From contig CAZSQZ010000004.1 of assembly GCA_964609215.1 (NCBI GenBank), positions 124,001 through 188,000 of the forward strand: 64,000 nucleotides of DNA, given 5' to 3'. How positions within the stretch are numbered: position 1 is the first letter of the stretch; each line of letters opens with the position of its first letter. Position numbers and translations under genes: made by a program. The notes below the pieces were generated by a model. The model made no database searches. It was not told the DNA's origin and saw only the letters and a list, made by a program, of their open reading frames with translations. Positions 11,401-19,084 of this stretch are shown here, one piece after another. The stretch comes from JABDKJ01 sp964609215. Its GTDB lineage: Bacteria > Bacteroidota > Bacteroidia > Flavobacteriales_D > JABDKJ01.

Positions 11401-11880
11401 ATTCCCGGTACCCGTTCCAGCATTATCACCGCTTCCTGTTTCGAATGCGAAAATTTCTTTAGTGAAATTCCCACTTATTGCAAAGTCGCGATTGGGCTTC
11501 ATATTAAAATCTTTTTGTATGATATCACCTGAAAAATCATCGGGTAAGCCCCTCACATTTCTTGTAATTGCTCCAGGATTAATGTTCCAGCCTAATCCCA
11601 CCCAAGAGGCTTCTTGATCCATTGTAATTCCGGAATTGTAAGCAAGGTTCAAAGGATAACCGCCAACATCCATTAAAGGAATATTGTAGGTAAAGTCTCC
11701 TGAGAAAAGATCTACCATTTGGTTAGTTCCAATAGGCTCAAAACTTTGAACTTCAGGCTGACTTGGCCCACCAGTCAAAGCATAAGATCCTAAAGGAAGT
11801 GCTGTTTGAAAAACGAACAACAAAGTTGTTTTTATCATAAGGGCTTTGAACCATCTGCTATTTCTTAATTTACAAATCAT
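5398..11880 (-). CDS. Giant SpvB/RHS-like secreted protein, 2160 residues
   Basis: The N-terminus has a signal-like hydrophobic segment (residues about 15-36), then PSQPEVQSFEPIGTNQMVDL and a GLGWNINPGAI motif near residues 95-106. This order (membrane-leaving segment, VD-F-G-F-Y-IPL, YNSG, GLGW) is that of the SpvB/TcB-type N-terminal domain found in very large Bacteroidota surface proteins. The middle is a long beta-rich region. The C-terminus has a single YD-like unit (FYEYDEEGSLIRVKKETERG, about 2127-2146) and stops without a classical RHS core or visible toxin domain. There is no T9SS sorting domain. The ATG at 11880 overlaps the upstream TGA by 4 bases. An alternative start is Met15, with a neater signal peptide, but the overlap favours the first ATG. 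Exact role unknown; family resemblance is confident, function is not. Confidence 0.85.
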   Translation of the reverse strand: MICKLRNSRWFKALMIKTTLLFVFQTALPLGSYALTGGPSQPEVQSFEPIGTNQMVDLFSGDFTYNIPLMDVGGYPLNLAYNSGITMDQEASWVGLGWNINPGAITRNVRGLPDDFSGDIIQKDFNMKPNRDFAISGNFTKEIFAFETGSGDNAGTGTGNLTFGLGINFNSYNGLGLSNSLNQSIQLSKNNSDNKTQFGLGVTANSDGLTISPSVGFSAKRNEIDKGSKSLDTGAKVGVQINSRAGLKAMTVSVSGENSGFSDKRAQMETGSSSSLSFNTPTYVPQIDLPFKSSAFSFSGNTGGTFFALSGQYGFVGSFSEQELQTKSVQNPSYGYMNFQEGSTNSSSLLDFNREKEVQINQHAKNLPIVTPSFDIFNISGQGIGGAFRPFRNQLGSVNDAYVLNPSSSGNVSLELEGGNTAHLGGDFDVIKTESFTRRWNNPLSGNLRYASNNDDLFEDFHFQQVGEKTVSSDPSFFNSAGAYDAVSFPLAGSRFNRKPATYLEDEYGNTTPFDEKIYRQNRAKRNQVISHLSAGKVEDFGIEKYRSSDAEDHHIGEISVLRNDGSKYVYGIAAYNKFQKEVSFNASLSNGDCSIGYVGYNNQDASIENNKGQDNYYNAVSTGAYAHSFLLTSVLSSDYVDRTGDGPSDDDFGSYTKFSYDANESVSGTQSSVPHYRWRVPYEDHKANYSEGLKSNEYDDKGSYIYGEKELWYVQKIETKTHIAIFHTSPRTDAKGVKDEHGGYDVSSASMHQLDRVSLYAKPDYEEALLDPSHITIPIKEVHFKYSNELCEGIENSSTNGGKLTLKEVYFTYGNSGKGALNKYKFNYDNPNPNYDLKAYDRWGNYKPNNADGCSPYSIISPAEYPYVEQSQLMANEYVSSWHLSSIQLPSGGLIEVNFESDDYAYVQDKKATQMYKIIGVANQPDVNQVSSRYFGDPISGNTAPNLYMFFDIPDEYQFNSDSDVIDKIVGDLKNEPIYFRSLVDLTNVSDNNELNPAYDYVSGYFELEKNGSNDPIAGIDSGHAYIKVKPVTTAGDGNLNAHPISKAAWHFAQQFNPRKAFNLPDPPGAGGNNNFLQQAWAVIQNGNLLSQAADALIGPNQALKEKHYGSLFVPQKSWIRLYNPIGKKFGGGSRVESVKIYDNWQLMDEELSEGDTYGQEYSYLLPNGNSSGVASYEPVLGGDENPFREPVYTDIKKLLAADEKHYSEKPFGESLFPSASVGYSRIEVKDISKDGVEKNATGYVVNEFYTSKDFPTRAEHTNLNPNSTLKFDKHTNPILNFFRFDSKEHLTASQGYVVELNDMHGKQKAQWIYDNYDNRISGVEYFYETENIENEYANINSSVTNNSNVVEKLSNKVLTINKDGNIVENEIGVEFEFLSDFNRSKTQTDIFQTQGNTIAFLAAVFPIVLPPVYPTVSTQTKELKTATTTKVINRYGLLREVKAYDLNSVVSTKNLLYDGETGEVLLTETVNAFDDPVYSFSYPAHWAYQGMEQAYISQGLALENLNFGNAGNLVYPNSIPDGIFMPGDVLGIIPSNGTNPFKAWVSSVNTNNNELICIDEQGNLIPELIDVSVQILEPGRKNQQAMAIGSIVTKKNPIEGNALIFDASKDILTATASEYRDDWNTFMQTCPLETNTTILSVVDLINALVDEHQFGVGIIDPPVDLSQPPYDGIMNNLNASGFYANSCNYFTYDGENIICVDNDPNNVDQGCKLNPITPYDPSTVDQMLLSNVLINQTQTGNGQTYPYNPGGYTLVFDGYFNGNLVVQDILVESNGCFEIDIDCPELAYCLPQEGETVNPFLMGLRGNWKPLRSHTYLADREQSADLNSREDGVFSDFTNTFWNSPNSGEDWTIDNTNWTSVTEITEYHPFGAEVENRNALGIYSSAQYGYNFSIPTAVGANAEYNEIAFDNFEDYDFNCSVPHHFKFEQHQDNISDQFAHSGLFSLEVSPGTNNAVSTLRILNQSTDDTPVNGPIPAPYLLSNADNVGLFGPSTFDDNGTPETKQFLLSYWVRETHAIGEEIFDFNNHEFSILLNGNPIAMESYYNSPIIDGWQKRDYKFTLDAGMAGAVEFQIVNNLNSGNNIHIDDVRVLPFDGSMKSYVYHPYSYRLVAELDDNNFATFYEYDEEGSLIRVKKETERGIKTIQEGRNHKYQEPLQ

Positions 11881-12467
11881 AGGTTTTCGTTTAATGAAAG
11901 TTGTGGTAAATCATCTAATTCGTCAAAAGAGAAGTAGATATAGTCTTTGTTAAAAATTCGGTCGTAGTAAATAATTTTATCATTGAAAATAGAATCTTGA
12001 GATTCAAAAGCAAGATTCACTTTAACCCTTGGGGTTAATCCATAATCTCTTTCAAAGTGATATAGAATAGGGTGTATAGTATCCGTTTCTGTAGCTAAAT
12101 AGAGATCGTTCTTTATTCGAAATGAATAATATTCTATGCGCTGAAAGTATTCTTCTTGTTCAACTAAATTGTACTTTAACAGATCGGAAGAATTCTTTGT
12201 TTTAATATCTAGCGTAAAAAAAGCTATGTTCTTATACTCTTGTTTGAGTTCCTCGTAAAGGTTTTGATCCAGTTCTTCATTACTATTTAATATTTGCAAA
12301 TCATCTGGCACAAACTTCATTTGAAACTCGATTTCATTTAAGGTTTGAACTGAATAGCAAGGACCTTCTTTATCTGAAACAAATTGGATATAATCCAATT
12401 TATCCATTTCCTTATGTTGACAGGAAAACAGAATAAGAGTAAGAAATATGAAACTATACTTTTTCAA
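11877..12467 (-). CDS. Lipoprotein of giant-protein operon
   Basis: This 196-residue protein begins (M/L)KKYSFIFLTLILFSC, a lipobox with the modified cysteine at residue 16, so it should be a lipoprotein of the outer or inner membrane. The start codon is TTG at 12467-12465, overlapping the TGA of the upstream gene as TTGA; no better ATG exists nearby, and the signal peptide starts exactly there. The rest is acidic, rich in aromatic residues, and ends in alternating YIYFSFDELDDLPQLSL. I do not recognise the family. Position directly upstream of the 2160-residue giant, with a 4-base overlap on both sides, suggests it is an accessory component of the same system, for example a membrane anchor or assembly factor (inference). 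Confidence 0.75.
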   Translation of the reverse strand: MKKYSFIFLTLILFSCQHKEMDKLDYIQFVSDKEGPCYSVQTLNEIEFQMKFVPDDLQILNSNEELDQNLYEELKQEYKNIAFFTLDIKTKNSSDLLKYNLVEQEEYFQRIEYYSFRIKNDLYLATETDTIHPILYHFERDYGLTPRVKVNLAFESQDSIFNDKIIYYDRIFNKDYIYFSFDELDDLPQLSLNENL

Positions 12468-14098
12468 ATTTTCTTAAACTTTAAATATTTTTTCTCACCC
12501 TTTGTCTCAATTAATTCAATCAGATAGTAACCGGAATTAAGAGCGCTTATGTCCAATTCCAAAGCATTGGTACCAACATCTAAATTATTTTGATTGATAC
12601 TAACGTTTGAAGTAACCTCTGAATGGTTTCCAGAATTTAGATCTATTATTTTCAAGTCTATCTCCTGTAAATCCTTATAGTTCTGATCATACAGAACCTT
12701 AACAACATCAACTACGTGAGTATAGGCATGCTTTTGATCTCTCTGGAACCGAAGCGAGTAAGTGGTTCTAAACTTTGCCATGACACTTTCACAGACATTT
12801 CCCCAATCACTATAAAAACCTTCTCTTTTACTTCTAACTTGGATATCATATGTTTGATCGTATGCACCAATACCTAAAACTTGTGAAACCAAATATTCGG
12901 ATGTTGTAATTGTGGCGTAGTGAACAGATCTATTATTATTTCTATTGACAAATTTCACCTCATAACCATCTACACTAGCGACTTCTTCAATTTCCAAAAT
13001 ATCATCGCTATACATTTCTATGCGATCACAATCAGAAGATACTAGGCTAGTTGGAATACTTCTAACATGAGAAAAATCGGAATTAACATTCTTAAAAGAT
13101 TCTAAACCATTTCCATCTAAAAGACTTAAGCCCCACACCACATTTCCATTTGCAATTGGACTTGAACGATAGACAACTGAACTATTCTTGTAGTACCAAA
13201 TTTCATTATTCTTTTGAACAATTGCGTACCTCTCATTAGAATTAGAAGCATCTAGACTACTTACAACCCTTCCGTTTTCGAAAATATAGGCAACACCATC
13301 CCGAAAGTAGAATGCGTGCAAGAAATCTGAAGGTTGATAGGAATTTAAGCCCTCATCCAAAAAGCCTATTCCCTTGGTGGTAGAATTATCTGAAATACGA
13401 AACTGTAAGACTCCACTGGCTCCGGGTTCCAAAAAATTTTCCGAAATCACAAAACTCGAAATCCAATTTTCGGTTGAATTATTCTTGGTGAAAGATTTAT
13501 TACTATCATTATATATTAATCCTGAATTCTGAGTAAATTTATTCTCATGAATATTCAGAAAACTCACTCTTATGTTTTCAATGACCTGAAAATCATTCAA
13601 AGCAGAGATATCCACATATAATTCACCACTCCAATTATTATTGGATGTAAAAACAACATTTCTTTCCTCGTAAAACTTAATACTTGATCCAAATCTCTTA
13701 ATATATAGTTTGCTTCCATCTTGAAGATCACCTAGATTTAAAACTGGTAAACCATTTTCCATAACCCATACGTCTCCATTTTCATTGAAGTAGAAAGCAT
13801 ATTCTATATCCTTGTAGCCACAGGACTCATTGTTTTTTGAAAGACCTATAGCAACCTTTGAATAATGATCTCTGACCTTAATTAAAACACTACCATTTTC
13901 ATTTGGTAATAGTTTATTCGAACTAAACCCATCACAATTGGTCCAAGAAGAATCTCCAATTTTTTTAAGATTATTTGCGCTTTCATCATATTCCATCCCA
14001 TAAAGTTCATTCCAAGTAATTGGGAAGTTTTGGGCATTTATAGAAACTCCTAAATACGTGATGATAAACAAGCTTAATATCGTTTTCATAATTTTCAT
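12464..14098 (-). CDS. Secreted protein with T9SS type A sorting domain
   Basis: The 544-residue product has a signal peptide (MKIMKTILSLFIITYLGVSINAQ). Two related beta-sandwich-like segments follow (about 25-180 and 190-345), each containing the phrase FYF/FENG and a KNNE-type turn, so the protein appears internally duplicated. Residues about 355-440 look fibronectin-III-like. The last 75 residues form a T9SS type A sorting domain, ending SGYYLIELIETKGEKKYLKF with a basic tail. It should therefore be exported through type IX secretion and attached to the surface or released. It overlaps its upstream neighbour by ATGA and its downstream neighbour by TTGA. It is the only member of the operon with a visible T9SS tag. 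Met4 is an alternative start. Confidence 0.8.
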   Translation of the reverse strand: MKIMKTILSLFIITYLGVSINAQNFPITWNELYGMEYDESANNLKKIGDSSWTNCDGFSSNKLLPNENGSVLIKVRDHYSKVAIGLSKNNESCGYKDIEYAFYFNENGDVWVMENGLPVLNLGDLQDGSKLYIKRFGSSIKFYEERNVVFTSNNNWSGELYVDISALNDFQVIENIRVSFLNIHENKFTQNSGLIYNDSNKSFTKNNSTENWISSFVISENFLEPGASGVLQFRISDNSTTKGIGFLDEGLNSYQPSDFLHAFYFRDGVAYIFENGRVVSSLDASNSNERYAIVQKNNEIWYYKNSSVVYRSSPIANGNVVWGLSLLDGNGLESFKNVNSDFSHVRSIPTSLVSSDCDRIEMYSDDILEIEEVASVDGYEVKFVNRNNNRSVHYATITTSEYLVSQVLGIGAYDQTYDIQVRSKREGFYSDWGNVCESVMAKFRTTYSLRFQRDQKHAYTHVVDVVKVLYDQNYKDLQEIDLKIIDLNSGNHSEVTSNVSINQNNLDVGTNALELDISALNSGYYLIELIETKGEKKYLKFKKI

Positions 14099-14538
14099 TG
14101 TTCGGGGTAATATGAAGTGCTCGATGTATTACCATCATTGTCGCTGAAATACACTTCACAGAAATATTGATTTGAATAGGGATGAACTCCTATACCCAAA
14201 AAGATTTGGTCATCTTGCCTTTCATATGACAGGGTGCCATCATCAAAAACTTCATCAAAAATGAATGTTTCTTCAATAATATCGTTTGAATTTAAAGTTG
14301 AACCAACTTTAACATGGATGTTGTCTAGATTAAGAGATGATTCAATTTGAATTAGAATTTTCATTTTCATGGGAGCCCCAATTGGCAATGTTGCGAATGG
14401 ATCAATATCCTCATCTTCGGTAATAATCTCCTCCACCGGTTCCTGAATAATTCTAACCGTACTTGGTTCCTCAATAGTTTGAGAAAAAATAAAAGTGGTT
14501 GAAATAACCATTAAAAAAATAAGAAAGTAATTCTTCAT
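14095..14538 (-). CDS. Small secreted protein, first gene of giant-protein operon
   Basis: This 147-residue protein has a signal peptide (MKNYFLIFLMVISTTFIFS) followed by a very acidic linker (about 22-50) and a beta-rich domain of about 95 residues ending in a short polar tail. It is not a recognised family. It opens the six-gene operon and its TGA overlaps the ATG of the T9SS-tagged gene. The beta domain has an IHVKVGST...FDEVFDDGTLSY pattern that could be an immunoglobulin-like sandwich, but that is only a guess from strand spacing. Confidence 0.75.
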   Translation of the reverse strand: MKNYFLIFLMVISTTFIFSQTIEEPSTVRIIQEPVEEIITEDEDIDPFATLPIGAPMKMKILIQIESSLNLDNIHVKVGSTLNSNDIIEETFIFDEVFDDGTLSYERQDDQIFLGIGVHPYSNQYFCEVYFSDNDGNTSSTSYYPEQ

Positions 14539-14988
14539 CTATGTGATTTTTTAAGTTTAAAATCACCAAAAACCAATATCGAAATTCAGCTATCCTCTAT
14601 GAAATTAATAGTATATTCTCCGTCCTTATTTGAGCTGTTTTTTTGAGTTTGGCATTGAAGTGTTTTAAACAATTATTAATATAGTTTCTAAATCCTAAAA
14701 CGCATAAAAAGGAAAAACAGAAATAGTCTACTTCACGAAAATTACAGTCTTTACACGAGCTAATTGGTGTCTTTGCTTTTAAGCATTTTTTGCTTAACGT
14801 ATAAATATTAAATAGTTGTCACAAACCTGAATAAAAAGTGTGAGAATTTAAAATATGCTTATCAACAAGATGTTCATAAGCATCTTAAACTTCTGTTTAT
14901 CAGTGCTAAAATTGTTAACAATCATTACTGAATATGGTTTTGTATTTAAATTAATTAAAACATATTTCACAGGACTTTCTATCAATAT
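14539..14988. other. Intergenic region with three hairpin-forming repeats
   Basis: About 450 bases lie between the divergent giant operon and the pRiA4b-like gene (500 bases to the preferred ATG). No coding potential was found. Besides the 14543-14566 repeat it contains TTAAGCA-TTTTT-TGCTTAA (14779-14797) and ATGCTTAT...ATAAGCAT (14855-14862 and 14876-14883). These two share the AAGCA core. No exact TAnnTTTG box was found on the minus strand near the operon start. Promoters for both directions presumably lie here. Confidence 0.5.
14543..14566. repeat. Inverted repeat just upstream of the giant operon
   Basis: GTGATTTT (14543-14550) and AAAATCAC (14559-14566) are perfect 8-base inverted arms around an 8-base spacer. 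The element sits 4 bases upstream of the ATG of the first operon gene (14538, minus strand). It could be an operator overlapping the leader, or an RNA hairpin masking the start of translation. Confidence 0.5.
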
Positions 14989-15036
14989 GTGAAGCAATAC
15001 CCAGCTAACGCAATTACAAAATTTGCTTTTTTAGTC

Positions 15037-15552
15037 ATGAAGAATATTATTCAGCTTAAGTTCAGTTTAGACCATGTAAATCAAGAAATATGGAGACGTA
15101 TTCAAACTCCTTCCAATATTAAAATGGAACAGATGCACAAGGTCATCCAATGCGCAATGAATTGGAATGAAAGTGATATCTATGATTTTAAAGTAGGTAA
15201 TTTTCCTATTGCAAGAAATACTTCTTTAGAAAACATCATACCAATAATACAAACTTCTTTTCAGTATGAACATAGCGATCAAAAATGGAAAGTGAATATT
15301 AACATAGAAGAAAAACTTCCAATTAATCAAAGCTTTCTTTATTCAGTTTGTTTAGATGGTGCAGGAAATTTTTGCATTGAAGGAAGGGAAAATATTCATT
15401 CCAATGTCAGTTCTGAAGACATTGTAAAAAACTCTTCTTATCAATATAATCGTTCTATTAAGATGATGAGATTGAATAATAAAACAAAGTTCAATAGGAA
15501 TAAAGTCAATGACCTTTTAAAGAAGCTTTATATTGCTGAGATGAATAAATAA
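15037..15552 (+). CDS. pRiA4b ORF-3-like protein
   Basis: The sequence MKNIIQLKFSLDHVNQEIWR followed by a RIQTP segment, then MEQMHKVIQCAMNW, is the hallmark start of the plasmid pRiA4b ORF-3 family (PF07929): an LKxxL segment, then P/EIWRRI, then LHxxIQ-A-xW. Length (171 residues from this ATG) fits the family. An upstream GTG at 14989 would add 16 residues that do not align with family members, so the ATG at 15037 is preferred. Family members often occur with mobile elements, but their biochemical role is not established. It is transcribed away from the giant operon and converges on the DUF5606 gene. Confidence 0.75.
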   Translation: MKNIIQLKFSLDHVNQEIWRRIQTPSNIKMEQMHKVIQCAMNWNESDIYDFKVGNFPIARNTSLENIIPIIQTSFQYEHSDQKWKVNINIEEKLPINQSFLYSVCLDGAGNFCIEGRENIHSNVSSEDIVKNSSYQYNRSIKMMRLNNKTKFNRNKVNDLLKKLYIAEMNK

Positions 15553-15589
15553 ATTTCAAAAAAAGCCTAAGCACTTGTAAAGGGCTAGC

Positions 15590-16111
15590 TTACCCCTTCT
15601 TGGTCTTCATAGTTGTTGCCTGCGCTTTACTTGCGCCTGTTTTTCCAGCTTTTTGTGGAGCATTTTTCTTGACTTTCTTTTCTTCCTTATTCAAATCCAA
15701 TTTCTCCTCTCCCTCTTCAGAAACATCTTCCGGAGTCCACAGCTTGTGTTCTATAATGAGATTATACCAACGAAAGAGTTTTTTTAAATCAGATTGATAA
15801 ACTCTATCCTTATCATACTCTGGAAAAACTGTTTCCATTTTAGCTTCTAAATCTGCCTTGGATGCCTTGTGATTGACAGACTCTTTTCCATCCTCATGTT
15901 CGTATAGCCTCTTCATTACATCAAACATAGGAAGCGTGTCTTCTTCCGTATAAAGACTTATGTCTTCTAAAATAGAAACATCATGACTTGCAAAAACAGG
16001 AATACGCTTTTTATCAATAACCGATTCCGCTATTAAACCATTATTCGTTTGAGAAACTACAGTAAATAATCCTGGTTTTCCAGAAATAGAAAGAATTTCA
16101 GATAATTTCAT
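15590..16111 (-). CDS. DUF5606 family protein
   Basis: The product starts MKLSEILSISGKPGLFTVVS and continues with NGLIAESV and KKRIPVF, which is the conserved beginning of DUF5606, a small Bacteroidota-specific family of unknown function. The tail is lysine/alanine-rich and probably disordered. A longer frame reaching 16195 would overlap the upstream peptidase gene by 41 bases and adds non-conserved residues, so the ATG at 16111 is chosen (174 residues, including the basic tail). It lies 43 bases downstream of the S8 peptidase gene on the same strand and may be co-transcribed with it. Confidence 0.85.
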   Translation of the reverse strand: MKLSEILSISGKPGLFTVVSQTNNGLIAESVIDKKRIPVFASHDVSILEDISLYTEEDTLPMFDVMKRLYEHEDGKESVNHKASKADLEAKMETVFPEYDKDRVYQSDLKKLFRWYNLIIEHKLWTPEDVSEEGEEKLDLNKEEKKVKKNAPQKAGKTGASKAQATTMKTKKG

Positions 16112-16154
16112 TAAATCTAAATAAGCTACAAATTTAAGCCTTTGAAATGAATTT

Positions 16155-18521
16155 CTATTCTGAATGATTAACAAGAATAGGATAGCTGTCAACATTTTCT
16201 ATGCTCAGAAAGTACATTCCATTAGAAATTGATCTTAAGTCTATTGAATACAGGCCTTCACTTAATTTGTCATATTCAATAGCAACCAGACTCCCCTTTT
16301 CATCATATAAATAGGGTTTAAACTCATTAAAAAAACCCCTTATTTGTAAGAAATCGCTGCTGGGATTAGGAAATATTTCAATTTGTTCATCTAATAAATT
16401 CTCTATTCCTGTTGGGTTGAAAAATACTTCCTCCCTATCTACACATCCTTTATCATCGATTATTTCTACAGCATACAATCCTAATTCATCAGGCATAAGG
16501 ATATTTGAGGTTCCAGAAAGAAGTAAAGAGTCCTCCAGATACCAGTTATAGAGATCTCCTCCGGAAGCAATAATTTCATTTCCATTTATTTGCACATCGC
16601 CTTCAACGGTTAAAGAATTGACCGCACCAAAACCATCTATTTTGCCATTACCCCAAAGATCATTGGGTACTGAACCAGAATAGTTATCTGCCACCCCATT
16701 CTCCTGAACCGCAGTCAATATGGTTTCGTAATTGGTATAAGGACATTGTTCTAAAATAAGTGCAGAAACACCAGCAATTACAGGCGAAGCCATTGATGTC
16801 CCTCCATTTCTATTATGAAAACCACCGGGTGCAACTTTAAAGGGCTCGTTATTTATTAACCAGTTCAACATTTCGAATGAACCTGAACTCAAGGTAAAAG
16901 CACCTGTGGCAGTAATGTCTGGTTTGAGCCTTCCATCTCTTGTAGGTCCCTGACTAGAGGTTGGTGAAATTTCACCTAACTCAAAGCCAGTATCTACAAC
17001 ATTACCATTATAATCTACATATTCAGATCTATTAATATAATTTCCAACGGTCAATGTTTTATCCGAACATGCCCAAGAAGAAACAATTCTTTGTTCACCA
17101 TCAGGCAACTTATAATTTACAATTTCTGGCATTATATCTGAACTTGGTAAATCATCTTGTAATACCATTGAAGAAGAACCAAAAGTTGCAGTGGACCAAA
17201 GATCAAAAGTTCCCGATCCTGTAGTCAGGAATCTATAAAAATATTGAGTGGAATCTGGTTGTTCCAAAAGAACTTGTAATTGATACTGTCCTCCTCTTAT
17301 AGTAGCCCAAGATTGAAAGTTTGCTATGGTATTACCTCCAGACCCAATCAATTCTTCCGATAAAACCTGATCAATATTATCCTGAATGTTTCTGAAACCG
17401 GACTGCGCTCGTTTGGAATAACTGGGGTTAACCTTGTCCGTGGCAATGGCAAATTGTACCTGACTAAAATCAGCTGTATCTGCCCAAAGTTCAAAGAAAA
17501 CAGCACCTGTTCCCAATACGGTATTTGATGCATACTTAAACCAAGTGAAACTTGTATCCGATGTCACCTCATAGCTCAAGTGATAGGGATTAATGGAGCC
17601 GCTATTTCCAGCAGCACAAACAAATGCTCTCCCAGGTTCAGCCTGTATTAAATCAGCAATGGCCAATGCATTTGCATCCAAACCATCATGAGAACCAAAA
17701 TATGAACCCAAGCTCGCATTGATAACGCAAGGCATTCCTAATTCCTGAGCTTTGGAAAATATAAAATCAACAGCATCGGCAATAGAGGAGGCCCAATCTG
17801 CTCGACTAAAATCACTATTAACGACTATTAATTGGCAATCGGGAGCGACACCCTTAAACTGACCAGTAGCACTTCCATCGCTTGCTGCAATTCCAGTAAC
17901 CACAGAACCGTGACCAAAAAATTGAATCTGATCCACATGGGTGCTAAAACCAGCATCTATTTGTTCTTTAGACCATACATTTCCATATCCGTATTCCGCA
18001 GGAATTAAATCTACACTATCTTCAGCAAGATGATCCCATAGATAAAGAACTCTTGTCTCATTGTTTTCGTCCATAAAATCCGGATGCAATAACTCTATTC
18101 CCGAATCGATAACTCCTACCAAGATTCCTTCACCTGTATATTCGGAATTCAACGGATCAATACCCTGATGAACTGGAACAACATTATTATTAATAAGCAT
18201 TTGATCATTTAATACCTCTGCTTTTGAAATATCAAACTCAACATGTTCTATAAAATCTAAATCGTTCAATGCCAAAATTTCTTCTTTATTCAATTTTAGC
18301 ATTAAAGCATTTTTGAGGGGATAAAACTTTGTCCTTTTTGTCAAAGCTAAGGGTATCAATTTATCCATTTCACCGTGAATGGTAACGTTTATCTCTTCAG
18401 TATCGGTCATCGACTTTATCGAAGATTTCAAGAAGAAATTCAATTTTTCCTTAGCGCTGTCCTGTGCACTAATAAAAAGTGGAAAAAAAAGACAAATGAT
18501 ATATATGAATATTCTTTGCAT
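16155..18521 (-). CDS. Secreted S8 (subtilisin-like) serine protease with T9SS sorting domain
   Basis: The 788-residue protein has a signal peptide (MQRIFIYIICLFFPLFISAQ), a propeptide-like region to about 125, and a subtilase domain. The catalytic triad is visible: Asp139 in VIDSG, His204 in FGHGSVVTG and Ser576 in GTSMASP; the oxyanion Asn is N306 in AAGNSG. A roughly 150-residue insertion (about 320-470) separates the Asn and Ser motifs and looks like a PPC/jelly-roll-type insert common in Bacteroidota S8 enzymes. After the catalytic domain (to about 640) comes an Ig-like linker and a T9SS type A domain beginning IFPNPSSDFLQIRG near residue 703. It should be exported by T9SS and act on proteins outside the cell. 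Confidence 0.92.
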   Translation of the reverse strand: MQRIFIYIICLFFPLFISAQDSAKEKLNFFLKSSIKSMTDTEEINVTIHGEMDKLIPLALTKRTKFYPLKNALMLKLNKEEILALNDLDFIEHVEFDISKAEVLNDQMLINNNVVPVHQGIDPLNSEYTGEGILVGVIDSGIELLHPDFMDENNETRVLYLWDHLAEDSVDLIPAEYGYGNVWSKEQIDAGFSTHVDQIQFFGHGSVVTGIAASDGSATGQFKGVAPDCQLIVVNSDFSRADWASSIADAVDFIFSKAQELGMPCVINASLGSYFGSHDGLDANALAIADLIQAEPGRAFVCAAGNSGSINPYHLSYEVTSDTSFTWFKYASNTVLGTGAVFFELWADTADFSQVQFAIATDKVNPSYSKRAQSGFRNIQDNIDQVLSEELIGSGGNTIANFQSWATIRGGQYQLQVLLEQPDSTQYFYRFLTTGSGTFDLWSTATFGSSSMVLQDDLPSSDIMPEIVNYKLPDGEQRIVSSWACSDKTLTVGNYINRSEYVDYNGNVVDTGFELGEISPTSSQGPTRDGRLKPDITATGAFTLSSGSFEMLNWLINNEPFKVAPGGFHNRNGGTSMASPVIAGVSALILEQCPYTNYETILTAVQENGVADNYSGSVPNDLWGNGKIDGFGAVNSLTVEGDVQINGNEIIASGGDLYNWYLEDSLLLSGTSNILMPDELGLYAVEIIDDKGCVDREEVFFNPTGIENLLDEQIEIFPNPSSDFLQIRGFFNEFKPYLYDEKGSLVAIEYDKLSEGLYSIDLRSISNGMYFLSIENVDSYPILVNHSE

Positions 18522-18571
18522 CTAAATATTAAATATACTCCCAATACCCCATTTTAGTTCAATTGGACGCT

Positions 18572-19036
18572 TTAATTTTTAACATATTCGGGGAATGCAT
18601 CCAAAACCATTAATTGTCCGGTTTCCCTAATTCTCCTAAAACAGTGATGCTCAAGCCCATTGCTTATAAGTAGGTAATCAGCCTTTAAAACAGCATTATA
18701 TCTTAAAATTTGATTCAAAATATCCTGATTTAAACTTACTGAATAGGACTTACACTCAGCCAACAAAAATGGCAATCCTAATTTATTGTAAACTACTATA
18801 TCGGCTCTTTGATTTAAATGATTCACATCTACTGGCGTTTCCAACTGAATAAGACCTGCCGGGTATTTTAATTCATTAATAAAATAATGAATAAGATGTT
18901 GCCGCACCCACTCTTCTGGTTCTAGGACAATTTTCTTTTTTCTAATAATATCAAATACAAAAGTTTGATTACCCTCCTTAGATAATTCAAGTTCCGCTGA
19001 AGGCAATTGCAAATTGGGAAAAAGAGGTTCTTTCAT
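18572..19036 (-). CDS. HsdR N-terminal-like (PD-(D/E)XK fold) protein
   Basis: The 154-residue protein matches the stand-alone type I restriction R-protein N-terminal domain family (HSDR_N_2). It has an EEWVRQHLIHYFI helix, then QRADIVVYN and FLLAECKS, giving a D...E-x-K nuclease-like core (Asp about 99, ECK about 113-115). These small proteins are common in Bacteroidota and often sit beside holA, as here. No HsdM or HsdS is present, so it is not a restriction system on its own; its true role is unknown. It is divergent from holA with a 48-base gap. Confidence 0.8.
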   Translation of the reverse strand: MKEPLFPNLQLPSAELELSKEGNQTFVFDIIRKKKIVLEPEEWVRQHLIHYFINELKYPAGLIQLETPVDVNHLNQRADIVVYNKLGLPFLLAECKSYSVSLNQDILNQILRYNAVLKADYLLISNGLEHHCFRRIRETGQLMVLDAFPEYVKN

Positions 19037-19084
19037 TTATAAACAATGCTTCCAATATAGGAATGAATTTTACATCTTTGAGCT

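Noticed and set aside
16112..16195. Longer start for the DUF5606 gene
   Set aside because: The extra 28 residues overlap the upstream peptidase gene and do not fit the conserved DUF5606 start.
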